Assembly: GCA_018894105.1 (NCBI GenBank)
Contig: CM032126.1
Coordinates: 31,284,391 to 31,348,390, forward strand
DNA from: Jacaranda mimosifolia
Taxonomy: Eukaryota > Streptophyta > Magnoliopsida > Lamiales > Bignoniaceae
Direction of reading: 5' to 3'
Length of the DNA stretch: 64,000 bases
Shown: positions 11,300 through 23,900 of the stretch, piece after piece
Position numbering within the stretch: position 1 is the stretch's first letter
How the letters are laid out: each line of letters starts with the position of its first letter
Position numbers and translations under genes: made by a program
The notes under the pieces: generated by a model
The model's database searches: none
Told to the model about the DNA's origin: nothing
Seen by the model: the letters and a program-made list of their open reading frames with translations, nothing else

Positions 11300-13382
11300 G
11301 CACCCCAGTGTCTACCTCATCCGACGCGCCCACGGAAGTCGAATACGCAGTCTGGCGCGCTGTCGCAAGTGCCTCCGTCCAAATCCGCAAGTTCAGTCCT
11401 GTGTATATTTCTTCCCTCAAGGCCACCTTGAACACTCCCCCTCCTCCTCCTCCGCCGTCTCCGAAGGAAATTACAGTATTAATGTCAGAAGTCCGTTTCT
11501 TCTCTGCAAAGTCATCTCGGTTCGTTTGCTCTCTCACCATTCATCCGACCAAGCTTTCGTTAAAATCCTTCCCCAGCCACTCAACGCTTCGGAGCGACGA
11601 CCTGAGAAGATTAATATAGGTGATGACGGTGAAAGCGATGTGGTTTCTTTCGCGAAGGTTCTAACTCCTTCTGATGCGAGCAATGGCGGAAGTTTTTCAG
11701 TACCGACATTCTGCGCAGACTCAATTTTCCCGCCGCTGGACTTCGCGGCTAACCCGCCTGTTCAAATTTTGAGAATGACAGACACTCGTCAAATTCCATG
11801 GGATTTTCGCCACATCTAGCGAGGCACGCCGCTCCGCCATTTGCTCACCACCGGGTGGAGCAAGTTCGTTAACGCTAAGCGCCTCGTCGCTGGAGATTCC
11901 GTTGTTTTTATGAGGAAAAAAAAATCTACGAATGAGCTTTTTATTGGGATAAGGAGAGCCGGGCGATATGGCGGCAACAATATCTGGGATTCTGGAGAAG
12001 CCTCTGCCAACAGTAGTACCACTGGCAGGGCTTTGGAGGCAATCGACAATGCGGCTAAAGGATTGGCGTTCGAGGTGGTGTATTATCCTAGGGTTGGATC
12101 GCTGGATTTTGTGGTTAGTGCGGAGAAGGTGGAGAGTGCGTTGCGGATATGCTGGAGCGTGGGCATGCGAGTGAAAATTGCGGTAGAGACTGAGGATTCA
12201 TCCCGGGTGACGTGGTTTCAGGGAACAATTTCAGCATTGCCGGATAGCGGTCCGTGGCGCGGCTCTCCATGGCGCATGCTTCAGGTATAGAACGAAACCT
12301 ACATGTGCATGCACGTTGATATTTTGTGATATTATTGAGTGATCATTTGTGTCCTCGTATATAATAGAATTTGTAGAATAGTAGGTTGGATAGTACATTT
12401 TTATCTCGTTTGAACGAGTACACAAAAGTTTCATGATGGGATTGAAGCATGCTGCCATAAAACAAAAAGACCTTTTTTATTTGATTTTGAAATCTTATAT
12501 ATCCAAGATTGAATAGTGTTTAATTGAATTCAAAATTTTCTCGAGTTGCTTTGATGATTTTTATCAACCCTTTGATAATGTCTGTTTTAAGTTGATGTTT
12601 ACTGGTTGAAAATCAAGTTCTTGAATTTTGCTGATGATGGGGTAAATTACAATAGTGGCAGATTAGATATTGCATTGTTATCTTTCTCATAGAATTGCCA
12701 CAATGATTCATGTCATTTTAATCTAGTAGTAACAATCATCACACAAATGGGGAGTTTCTGTCATTGCAGAACTATTATAACCGCATTGCCTATACTTCGT
12801 TTTGCTATACGTTCAATTCCTCATCCTGCATGCTTGATTACGCGAGATGCTCTATTTATTACAGAAAGCGACGTCATTTTCGTTATAGTGGTAAAGCCAA
12901 ATGCTTGTTTTTGGTTGCTGGATTATGTCAACACATATGGATAAGGTCATATGCTTGATTTGGGTTGTATTTTGTATTATGGCAAAGTTGAACGATCACT
13001 TGATAGGGAATTTGCTAAATCAGTAATAAAAAATGTCAAATCTCTGAACTCTTCCCTTGCAGAGGATAAATTGGTGAAATAATTTGACATGAATAACTTT
13101 TTTCCGTCTAAATTTCTCATCATTTTGTGCTGCAGGTAAGTTGGGATGAACCCGAAATTTTGCTGAACATGAACAGAGTGAGCCCTTGGCAAGTCGAGCA
13201 TGTTCTGACAGCATCAGAACTTCATCCTGCAATTCCTGCTCCTTACAAGAAGTTCAAAGCTTTGCAACAGCCAGAGATGCCAACTGTTGGAGAGCCACAA
13301 TTTTGCTTCCCTATGACAGAATTAATTCGCTCAACGGTAGGTTATATGAATTCTCAGTGCTGAATAGTTCCCCTTTTCCTGC

Positions 13383-13403
13383 CAGCATACAGGGGGCCAG
13401 GCA
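13383..13403 (+). promoter_or_regulatory. miR160 target site retained in ARF copy A
   Basis: The core CATACAGGGGGCCAGGCA encodes the IQGARQ stretch diagnostic of ARF10/16/17. Against the complement of plant miR160 (known sequence) the 21-nt site has two mismatches at its 5' end and one G:U wobble in the centre, so pairing with the 5' half of the miRNA is nearly perfect. The protein frame around it is already broken. A transcript would still be a plausible miR160 target or decoy. Confidence 0.7.
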
Positions 13404-13558
13404 AGATCCTATTGGTATATCCCATTTATCCAACTCCCACATTGATAATTCTCACCAGACTTTCACGGAACTCCTCAAGAATAACATGGAACAAGAACTC
13501 TCAACAGTACTAAATATTGGGATTCCATATTCAGACAAATTATCACCTGGTGGTCCGA

Positions 13559-13606
13559 GCGGTGTCCATTTTTTTTTTTTTTTTGATAATTTAGCGGTGT
13601 CCATTT
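13559..13606. mobile_element. Minimal poly-T insertion with 13-bp target duplication
   Basis: The word gcggtgtccattt occurs at 13559-13571 and 13594-13606 and encloses a T run followed by gataattta. ARF copy B has a single gcggtgtccattt at the same place (36530-36542), so the site in B is empty. A homopolymer flanked by a direct repeat is what extreme 5' truncation of a LINE- or SINE-type insertion leaves. Confidence 0.75.
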
Positions 13607-13790
13607 AGCTCGCCAGCATGGACTTAGTTCTCCAACGAAAGTTGGTGCTAATTCGTTTCAGTTGTTTGGAAAGACGATTTAGACTCCTGAGCCTGTTGAA
13701 GCTGGTTTGAATAATAAGATGGTGAAAGAAAGGGCATGCACATAGAGGGCAATGTTTCTAACAATCCACCTCATCATTCTCCTAAAGAGC

Positions 13791-14974
13791 CTTAGCTATA
13801 GAATGATCTGTACAGGTAACTGAAGAAAAATGTCTCATTCTATCTAATTATTTGTATTCTACACTATTATTCCCCCCGCTTTTGCATTAATCTGATGTGC
13901 TCTTGTCTGGCTGGGGATGTGTTATAAAATCACGCGAACTCTTTCTTGGAATATTCATGGTTGCTCCTTAAGTTGTTCATTCAACATTCTTATCTAAATT
14001 AACATTGATTTTATTCACTATTCCTGTAGGTACCTCAGGTAGCTACAAAGTTGACTAGCAAGCTGACTTGTCTAGTAGCACAAGGAATTTTTTGTTAAGC
14101 TTTCTTCTGCTTTAGACTTTAGAGTTGTAAATGTTTTGACTTGGTAAAGAACTTGAAATCCCCATTTTTTATATTTCAAAATTTTCCACCTAAAAGCTCG
14201 CTTGAATTAGTTGCTAGTCAAATAGTTTTTCGCTTGCTCAACTTTATGGGCCAGTTTTAATTTTGAACTCAAGGTTATTAGATCCTTAAAACTCTAAAAT
14301 ATTATTGTAGTTCAGAATTTTTATTGATGAAGGCATGGCAAACTATATTACTATCTACTGACAGTTGATATGATCAATTATGGACCAAGTGATGAATTGC
14401 TATTTGAAATCCATTTGTGTCTAAACACAGTCAAATTGCTCGACTAGAAAGGCCAAATTATGAGTGGTGTTTTTTCATGGGCTTTCCTTGAAAACATGAA
14501 AATTAAAAATCAAGAAAGCCCATCTTTTAATATTATAATTAGATTAGATATCACCTATATGATCCACCAGTCATATACTAGTCAAATTCAATTCATCAAA
14601 GTATATTTATAATATTCATCAATATACTGCAACTTGTGATAATGATAAAAGATTCACTTATCATTTCCAAATGCACATAAGTTTGTGTTATATTTTAAGT
14701 ACCTTAAATGTTTTTTTTTTTTTTTTACCTTAAATGCGATGTAGGGACGTTTTGTGTAAAAAATGGAATGAAGCTGGGATATTTTGAACAAGAATAGAAG
14801 CTCAATAACAATGCATATTTTTCTGCTTTCTTCAACTATATACTAGATTTATAGACTAAAGATACAACACTCATAACCTAATCAAGCCGGCTTATTCTTT
14901 TTCACAGAAGCCATGCAAGAATACTTTTGTTGTTATTAATAACTATTACCTCCAGTAGTGGAAATTACATTTAT
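13791..14974. other. Spacer between ARF-A and LRR-A
   Basis: No gene is recognised. The stretch 13750-13970 is repeated in diverged form at 29880-30125 and is presumably ARF 3' flank. A second poly-T insertion lies at 14711-14725, flanked by the direct repeat taccttaaatg (14700-14710 and 14726-14736). From about 14650 the sequence is shared with the third receptor-kinase relic at 42050-42330, so it belongs to the 3' flank of the LRR receptor kinase. Confidence 0.6.
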
Positions 14975-17900
14975 TTAACGCCTTTTGGTCTCTGCTAAAA
15001 CTTTGGCTTTGATCATCTGGAGAGTAGCTACCGCTTCTATCATGTTAATTCTTTTCTCAGGTGAAAAGGCTAAGCATTCCATTGCCAACTGAAAAAGAGA
15101 TGAGATGCATTGCTCATTTGCATTGAAATGTTGATCTTCCCTTTGCAGCAAATCAGGGGCCACAACTTCAGTTATTACCTTTTCTTGTAATGCTTCACTC
15201 ACCCAGTCTTTCAAGCTCATTTCTTCACTAAATATATCATCTGTTGGCTTCTTCCTCGTAAACATTTCTAGCAACATTATGCCATAACTGTAAACATCCC
15301 CATTTGTCGATACTTTCCCTTCCGATCCATACTCTAATTCATATAATTATAGATATTCATCATCAGATGATTCAATTCTTGAGAACTAGATAAAATAAAG
15401 GAAACATATATAGAAAAGAAATTAACATATTGAGAGAAACAATTATCCATCACTTGGTGCTGTGTAACCAATTGTTGCCAAGGTTTTAGTTTGAATCACA
15501 ACCTCCCCTTCATCAAAGAGCTTGGAAATACCAAAATCACCAACGTGAGCAGTCATGTTTTCATCGAGCAACACATTGCTTGGCTTTATATCACAATGGA
15601 CAACAGGGAATGTATGGCCATGATGAAGATATTCCAAGGCCAATGCAACATCTATTGCTATTTTTAGTCTTTGCATCTCATTTAGACAATAGTTGTCAGA
15701 GTACAACCATTTCTCCAGGCTCCCATTTGGCATGTACGCAAGAATTAGGGCTTTGAATTCTGTGTTGCTAGAGCATCCAATTATTCGGACTAAGTTCCTA
15801 TGTCGAATGGTGCTTAGTATTTGACTTTCAGTGTCAAAGCTTTTGGCAGCTCCTTCCAACTGCAAGTTAAAAACTTTTACTGCAACATTTAACCCATCTG
15901 AAAGTGTCCCTTTGAATACTGAACCAAAGCTTCCTCTTCCAAGTAGGTTGGTTTCACTAAAGGCATTTGTTCCTTGTTCGAGTTCTCTATGTGAAATTCT
16001 TCTCCAACCAATATTTAGTGACATATTAGCTGGGGCTGGGGGTTGTACTTTGTTCTGTTTTAGCCTCCTAATGAGCATAAGTATGACGATCACCAAAATG
16101 AAAGCTAAAATGATAGGGAGTGCAATATACTTCACATTCTTTGATCTTGATCTTCTAAAATTTTCAATGCAAGGATGAACTTGGAATCTTGTTGCACCAC
16201 ACAGAGCAAAGTTGTGAAAAAATGATTGAGCAGTGAAGTTAACAAAAGGTCCCCCCGTAGGAATCTCTCCTTCCAATTTGTTGTAAGACACATTAAATAA
16301 TTGAAGGTAGTGGAGATTCTCCAAAGACTTTGGGACCACTCCAGAAAGATTATTATTAGATAGATCCAATGATTTCAAGTTTATGACATATCCCAAGGAT
16401 TGAGGGATATGACCTTCAAATTTATTATCTGCCAAAGATAGAAACTCTATTGATTGGCAGCTACCAATTAAGCTTGGAATATCACCTGAAAACTGATTAA
16501 AGGATAAGTCCACTTGGTTGATTACCTTCAAACTTGAAATCTCAGGTGAAAGTTGACCACTCAAATCATTTGAGGATAAGTTTAGAGCCACGAGGTCTCT
16601 AAGATTCCAGAAGTTGGAAGGTATGGAGAAATTCAGCTTGTTTGTATCTAGATAGACATTTCTTAGGGATTTAAGTTCACTAAAGCATTGAGGTATTGAA
16701 CCTGTGAGCAAATTCTGACTCAGGTATAAGTCCCCTAAATTGCTCATTTGACAAAGATCTGGGGGAATATATCCTTGCAGTTGATTCCCACTTATAGCTA
16801 GTCTTTGGAGGTGCTTTAATGTCCCAAGTGTCGTTGGGATGAACCCTGTTAACTCATTTTCATGAAGATATAAGCGTAGCAAACTGCTCAAGTTTCCAAT
16901 TTCAGAAGGAATTGCTCCCTTTATGTTGCATTGAGCTGCCCCAAACATATAAAGATAGGTGGATAAATTCTTAATTGAAGTTGAGAGAATACCGCTTAGT
17001 GGATTTCTTGATATCTCCAATTCTTGCAAATATTGACAATTAGACAACGAAGAGATCAGAAATGCCAAATCTCCTGTCAGATTATTTCCCCAAAATGCAA
17101 GCAGTTTTAAGAGTCTTAAATTACCGAAGTTGGGTACAGGGCCACTGAATGAGTTGTTGTTCAAGGGCAGCATAATAAGCTTAGAAGCATTGGTGATAGA
17201 GCTTGGAATTGGCCCGCTGAATCTATTACCACCCAAATACAGCATTTCCAAATTGAAAAGTGAATTAATTCCCCATAATTGAAGGAAGACTGCCTGAAAA
17301 GTCATTGAAGGAAAGTGCAAGCATCTTCAAGGTTGATATGTTGAAAATGGAAGATGGGATGATGCCAGATAAGCAATTGAGATGCACATTGAAATCCTTG
17401 AGGTAAGCTAGATTGCCAAGCTCATGTGGTAATTCACCTATAGCAAACATATATATAGTGTGAATTAATTTTCGATTTTGTTCTGCAAAATATTTTCTAA
17501 CTATGATATAAAGTATCGATTTGAAAATATTATAATCTAATTAAAGCAATATATATTAATGAGAGAACACCAACGGTCAAGCGATGTAATGTAAGTTTCA
17601 AACAATACATATCTATCTTTTCATTAATAGAGAATTAACTACTTAATAGTTATCATTAATTATCATGCATAAATAATAAATGATTAAACTTTAATGAAAC
17701 ATGAAAAATAATATTATGAGATCTCAACCGCAATTTTCGATAGGGATTAAACTAAAATTAAACATTAGTAATAATTAATCTATTCTGATTAAAGATTATC
17801 GTATGAAGGAGCTAAGCAAGCATCTTATATTTTTCAAGCTAGAGGTATTTATATTATATCTTCAAGCTCTTGTGATGCCTAAATTTGAAGGGAAAAATTG

Positions 17901-20900
17901 GTTGAGAGCACAAAAATCAAAGAATATATAACGGCATTGTCATGTTACAAACAAATGATGCACAAGTTGTTAAGAATACATACCTGCCAAGTTATTATCT
18001 TCAAGATATAGATATTTCAAGGAAGTCAGGTTTCCAATTTGTTTTGGTATGCCTCCTGTGTAAGTTAATTTATTTTCAGAATAGGATAATCGTTTGGAAA
18101 CATAGAAATCAAAAAGTGGTTTTTCAAGATTTTAAATTAATGTACGATACTTGTCAAGCTATTTTCATAAAGGTACAGATATTCCAAGTAAATGAGGTTT
18201 CCAACTTTCTTTGGTACGCAACCTGTAAGTTTGTGAAGCTTTCATACAAATTATTTTTCCATAGCAATTATTGAACTTGAATGAAGCACAAAAAATATTA
18301 TTATTATGAGATCAATCAAAATTTTCTTCTTGAATTAATAAATTAATATTAAGTATAATTAGTATTGATTGATGAATTGCTGATTAGAGATTACAATGGA
18401 GCTAAGCAAGCATATTATATTTTTTAATCTAGCTAGATATCTCAAATTTTAGAATATATTTATTTTCTAATTAATGTGTATTTTGCATTTAGATAGATTT
18501 CTTTATGAATAAAGTGACTTTGAAGAAATTACTTTAAATTGAAAGTAAAATCTTCACAAAAAATTAAGTCAAGCAAATAAGAGTTTCGATGATAAGAAGA
18601 AAGATTTCGCTTATCCTTAAATTATAATTAACACCTTCAATTAGTATTTGAAAATATGTTATACAAGTTCTCAAATACACGTCAAGTTGTTATAATCCAA
18701 GGTATAAAAGTACTTTCCGGCACTATGATTTTTAGCCTCAATCAATAATGATGATGATCAAAGGCGTAAATTTATTTTTTTTCTTTTTCTTTTTTATTTT
18801 GCATATGTTGCGTTTGTCTCATCATGTGGTGTTATAATTCTATTAGATAGTGAATAAAATAATATAAAAAAGACATGGAACATATATAATATAAGTTTAA
18901 TGATTAAATTAGTTCACGGATAAATATTTTATAATTAAGTAATTAATTAACTTTAATAGAAAATATGTTTTTGTAGGTTTCCTTGTGTATTTCTTTAGCA
19001 AGTTAATTAAGTGGTGACTGTCGTAAATACATCTGTAATTAGAAAATTAATTTAGAACTATGGAGTGTTTTATTAAACTTATTTAAAAGACTTTATAAAC
19101 TCTTATATCTTGTAAAATATTTTTAAAACTTATAAAATATTAGAGGGTATTTGATTAAATTTATTTAAATTTTTTTATAAGCTAATATATTTTATCAAAT
19201 TACGTATAAAGGAGCTAAGGGCGGATCTTACAATTTTCAAGCTAGAGATATTTATATCATATCTTCAAGCTCTTGTGATGCCAAAATTTGAAGAGAAAAA
19301 TTGTTTGAGAGCACAAAAATGAAAGAACATATAACGACCTTCTCGTGTTACAGACAAATGATGCACAAGTTGTTAAGAATATATACCTATCAAGTTATTA
19401 TCTTCAAGATATAGATATTTCAAGGAAGTGAGATTTCCAATTTGTTTTGGTATACCACATGTAAGTTTGTTAGCATAAGAGAATAATTATTTGAGAACAT
19501 AGAAATCAAAATGTGATTCTTCAAGGTGTTAAATTAATGTATGTGCCTGTCAAGTTGTTTTTACTAAGATCTAGATCTTCCAAGTGAATGAGGTTTCCAA
19601 CTTTCATAATTAGTATGCCACCTGTAAGTTTCTGAATATTAATTCCTTATAAGTTATTTTTTCAAAATAGTTACTGAACTTGAATGAAACATGAAAAATA
19701 TTATTAAGAGATTAATCATAATTTTCTACTTGAATTAATAAATCAATATTAAGTCTAATTAAAGCAATGTATATTAATGAGAGAATACCAATAGTCAAGC
19801 ACTGTAATTTTTTCAAACAATACTTTTCAGATATATTAATTTTGAGTCAATATTCATTAATTAATAGAGAATCAACTACTTAGTACTTATTATCATATTT
19901 ATATAGCAAATGATTAAACTTGAACGGAAACTTGAACGGAACTTGAAATATATTATTATGACATCGATTGCAATTTTATACTCAAATTAATTTAATATTA
20001 AACATCAGTGCTAATTGATCAATTTTTGGTTACAGAATATGCCCAATGGAGCTTAGCGTCATATATTTTCCAAACCAGCTAGAGATCCCAAATTCTGGAA
20101 TATTTATTTCCTAATTGCTATTTCACATTTTCTAACATTAAAGGAATTTACTAAGATTTCAAAAATAAGTACTTTATTAAGATTTCAAAACCAAATAAAG
20201 AGTTGCTTATTTTTTCTGAAAGGGTTTATAAAATTCTAAACATCTTATTTTGAAATCTTACAAGCTTATTTTTAAAAAGTTCAATAAATATTTTACACAT
20301 CTTATAAGTCCGTAAACATATTATAAAATATTTTGAAGAACTTATAATTAGCTCACCTAGACAAGCTAACACTCTGTTATGTTATAATAAAAGAGTGATT
20401 CTTCATGTTATAGTACTGCAAGTTTGTTATAAAAGAGTGATAATAAAAGAGTAACTATGTTATAATACCTACAAGTTTGTTATCATCAATAAGATGCCTA
20501 AAAAAGAATAATTGTTTGCATACCTAGAAATTAAAGATTGATTTTTCAAGCAGTTAAACATACCTATGAAGTTGTTCCTATAAAGACATAAGTATTTCAA
20601 TTAAGTGAGCTTTCCAACTTGCTTTGGTATGACACCTGCTGGTAATTTGTTGCATACTATGTGATAATGCAATGATAAAAGAGGACAATTGTTTGAGGAT
20701 ATGAAAAATATGTGTATATCATGATCGGTTTATGCCCATTTTAAGGAAGTAATCTCAGAAGCATTGATGATAGAGCTTGGAAAAGCCTTGCTGAGTTTGT
20801 TATCACCATAAGAAACATGAAAGCCCCATATATAGTTGAAGAAACAGTACCAAAAAACTGATTTCATGAAAGATCTATAAATTGCAAGGCTGATATGTTG

Positions 20901-23900
20901 AAGATGGAAGACGGGATGGAGCTAGATAAGTCATTGTTGGATACAGACAAGTGCTCAAGGTAAGCCAGATTACCAAGCTCTTGTGTCAATTCACCAGTAG
21001 ACATAATGTGAATTTCGAATTTTATTGTGCAACTATAGTTCTCTAAATATGGTACAAAAGTATCGAGTATTTCAGAATATTAAATGAAACTTTCCTACAT
21101 GAGGGTTTTTTTTTCAAACAAATGATGCACAAGTTGTTAAGAATATATACCAGTCAAGTTATTATGTCTAAGATATAGATATTTCAAGGAAGCGAGGCTT
21201 TCGATTTGTTTCAATATGGCACATGTAAGTTAATTTGTTATCATAAGAGAATAATTGTTTGAAAACATGAAAATTAAAAAGCAAATTTTCAAGGCGTTGA
21301 CTGTCAAATTAATGTAGGTACCTGTCAAGCTGTTATCATCGAGGTAGAGAGTTTCCAAGTCAATGAGGTTTCCAACTTCCTTTGGTATATAACCTATAAG
21401 TTTGTGAAGCTTCCTTACAAATTATTTTTCCAAAGTAGTTATCCAACTTGAACGAAACATAAAAACATTATTGCAAGATCAATCAATAATTTTCTACTAA
21501 AATTAATAAATTAATATCAAACATAATTAGTACTGATTGATAAATTTTCATTAGATATATCAATGAAACTAAGTAGGCATCTTATATTTTTTAAGATAGC
21601 TAGATATCTCAAATTCTAAAATAAATTAATTTCCTAATTAATGTATATTTTACATTTAGGACATAGATTTCTTTCAGAATAAAGTGATTCCGAAGAAATG
21701 ACGTTTGAAAAAATAAAATCTTCACAAAAGATTAAGTCAAGCAAATGAAAGTTTAGATGATGAAAAGAAAGATCTCACTTATCCTTAGACAACAGTTAAC
21801 ACCTAAGTTCAGTTATCTAATGAAAAAAAGACATAAGAGTTTCCAAATACATGTTAAGTTGTTATTATATAATGTATAAAGTAACTTTTTTTGGTGGCCC
21901 TTTGGAAGAGTGGCATAAGTCTCGTACATACAATGTGAGGTCAGGGATTCAAACCTAATGAACTTCTGGCTAAGCAAGCATACATGATGTATATTACATT
22001 TGTCAAGCTAGAGTTATATTTTATATCATAACTTCAAACTCTTGGGGTGCCGAAATTTGAAGAGAATAATTGTTTGAGAGCCCAAAAATCAAAGAATATA
22101 TAATGACCTTGTCATCTCACAAACAAATGATGTACAAGTTGTTAATAATATATATCTGTCAAGTAATCATGGTTAAGGTATAGATATTTCAAGGAAGTGA
22201 GGGTTCCAATTTGTTTTGGTGAAGCACATGTAAATTTGTTATCATAATAGAATAATTATTTGAGAATATAGAAATCAAGGAGTGATTTTTCGAGGTGTTA
22301 AATTAATGTATGTACTTGTTAAGTTGTTTTTGTAAAGGTCTAGGCCTTCCAAGTAAATAAGGAATCCAACTAGCTTCGGTATTTGACCTATAAGTTTGTT
22401 AAGCTTCTTGACAAACAAATGATGCACAAGTTGTTAAGAGTATATACCTGCAAAGTTATTACGCTCAAGAGATAGATATTTCATAGAAGCGAGGTATCCA
22501 AGTTGTTTTGGTATGACACCTATAAGTTAATTTGTTATCGTAAGAGAATAATTGTTTGACAACATGGAAATCAAAAAGTAATTTTTCTAGGTGTTAACTG
22601 TTAAATTAATGTAAGTACCTGTCAAGCTGTTTTGACCGAGGTAGAGTGTTTCCAAGTAAACAAGGTTTCCAACTTCCTTCGGTATATAACCTGTGAGTTT
22701 GTGAAACTTCCTTACAAATTGTTTTTCCAAAGTAGTCATCCAACTTGAATGAAACATGAAAAATATTGTTGCGAGATCAATTGCAATTTTCTACTGAAAT
22801 TAATAAATTAATAGCAAACATAATTAGTACTAATCGATCAATTTTCAGTAGATATTTCAATGGAACTAAGCAAGCATCTTATATTTTTCAAGTTAGCTTG
22901 ATATCTCAAATTCTGAAATATATTTATTTCCTAATTAATGTGTATTTTAAATGTAGGTCATAGATTTCTTTCAGAATAAAGTGATTTGGAAGAAGTTACG
23001 TTTAAAAAAAATAAAATCTTCACAAAAGATTAAGTCAAGCAAAAAAAAGTTTAGACGATGAAAAGAAAAATCTCACTTATCCTTAGACTACAGTAAATAG
23101 CTAAGTTCAGTTATGATATAAAAGTTTCCAAATATATTTTAAGTTGTTATTATATAATGTATAAAGTAACTTTTTTTAGTGGCCATTTGGATTAGTGGCA
23201 TAAGTCTCATACATATAATTGAGGTCAAGGATTCAAACTTAATGAACTTCTGGCTAAGCAAGCATGCATGATGTATATTACATTTGTCAAGCTAGAGGTA
23301 TATTTTATATCATATCTTCAAACTTTGAGGTTCTGAAATTTGAAGAGAATAATTGTTTGAGAGCCCAAAAATCAAAGAATATATAACAACCTTGTCATAT
23401 CACAAACAAATGATGCAAAAGTTGTTAATACTATATATCTGTCAAGTAATCATGGTCAAGTTATAGATATTTCGAGGAAGTGAGGGTTCCAATTTGTTTT
23501 GGCGAAGCACATGTAAATTTGTTATCATAATAGAATAATTATTTGAGAATATAGAAATCATGGAGTGATTTTTCATGGTGTTAAATTAATGTATGTACTT
23601 GTCAAGCTGTTTCCGTAAAGGTCTAGGGCTTCCAAGTAAATGAGGATTCCAACTCACTTTGGTATGCGACCTATAAGTTTGTTAAACTTCCTTACAGACA
23701 AATGATGCATAAGTTGTCAAGAACATATACCTGTCAAGTTATTACGTCCAAGATAAAGATATTTCAAGGAAGTGAGGTTTCCAATTTGTTTTGGTATGGA
23801 ACCTGTAAGTTAATTTGTTATCATAAGAAAATAATTGTTTGACAACATGGAAATCAAAAAGTAATTTTTGAGGTGTTAACTATTAAATTAATGTATGTAC

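Larger units (their letters stand above)
11300..13790 (+). pseudogene. Auxin response factor pseudogene, ARF10/16/17 type (copy A)
   Basis: This is a relic of a repressor-class auxin response factor. Recognisable parts: the N-terminal VWRAVASASVQI and YFFPQGHLEH; the B3 DNA-binding domain from VVSFAKVLTPSDA through FCADSIFPPLDF to [15 protein letters not shown] and [11 protein letters not shown]; the Auxin_resp domain ([28 protein letters not shown]); an intron from about 12289 to 13134; then VSWDEPEILLNMNRVSPWQVE and a C-terminal FQLFGKT. Lesions are a frameshift near 11400, TAG inside the B3 domain at 11817-11819, a frameshift near 13360, and a poly-T insertion at 13572-13593. The family start region has been replaced by Copia DNA. 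No PB1 domain is seen, as in ARF17. Confidence 0.85.
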
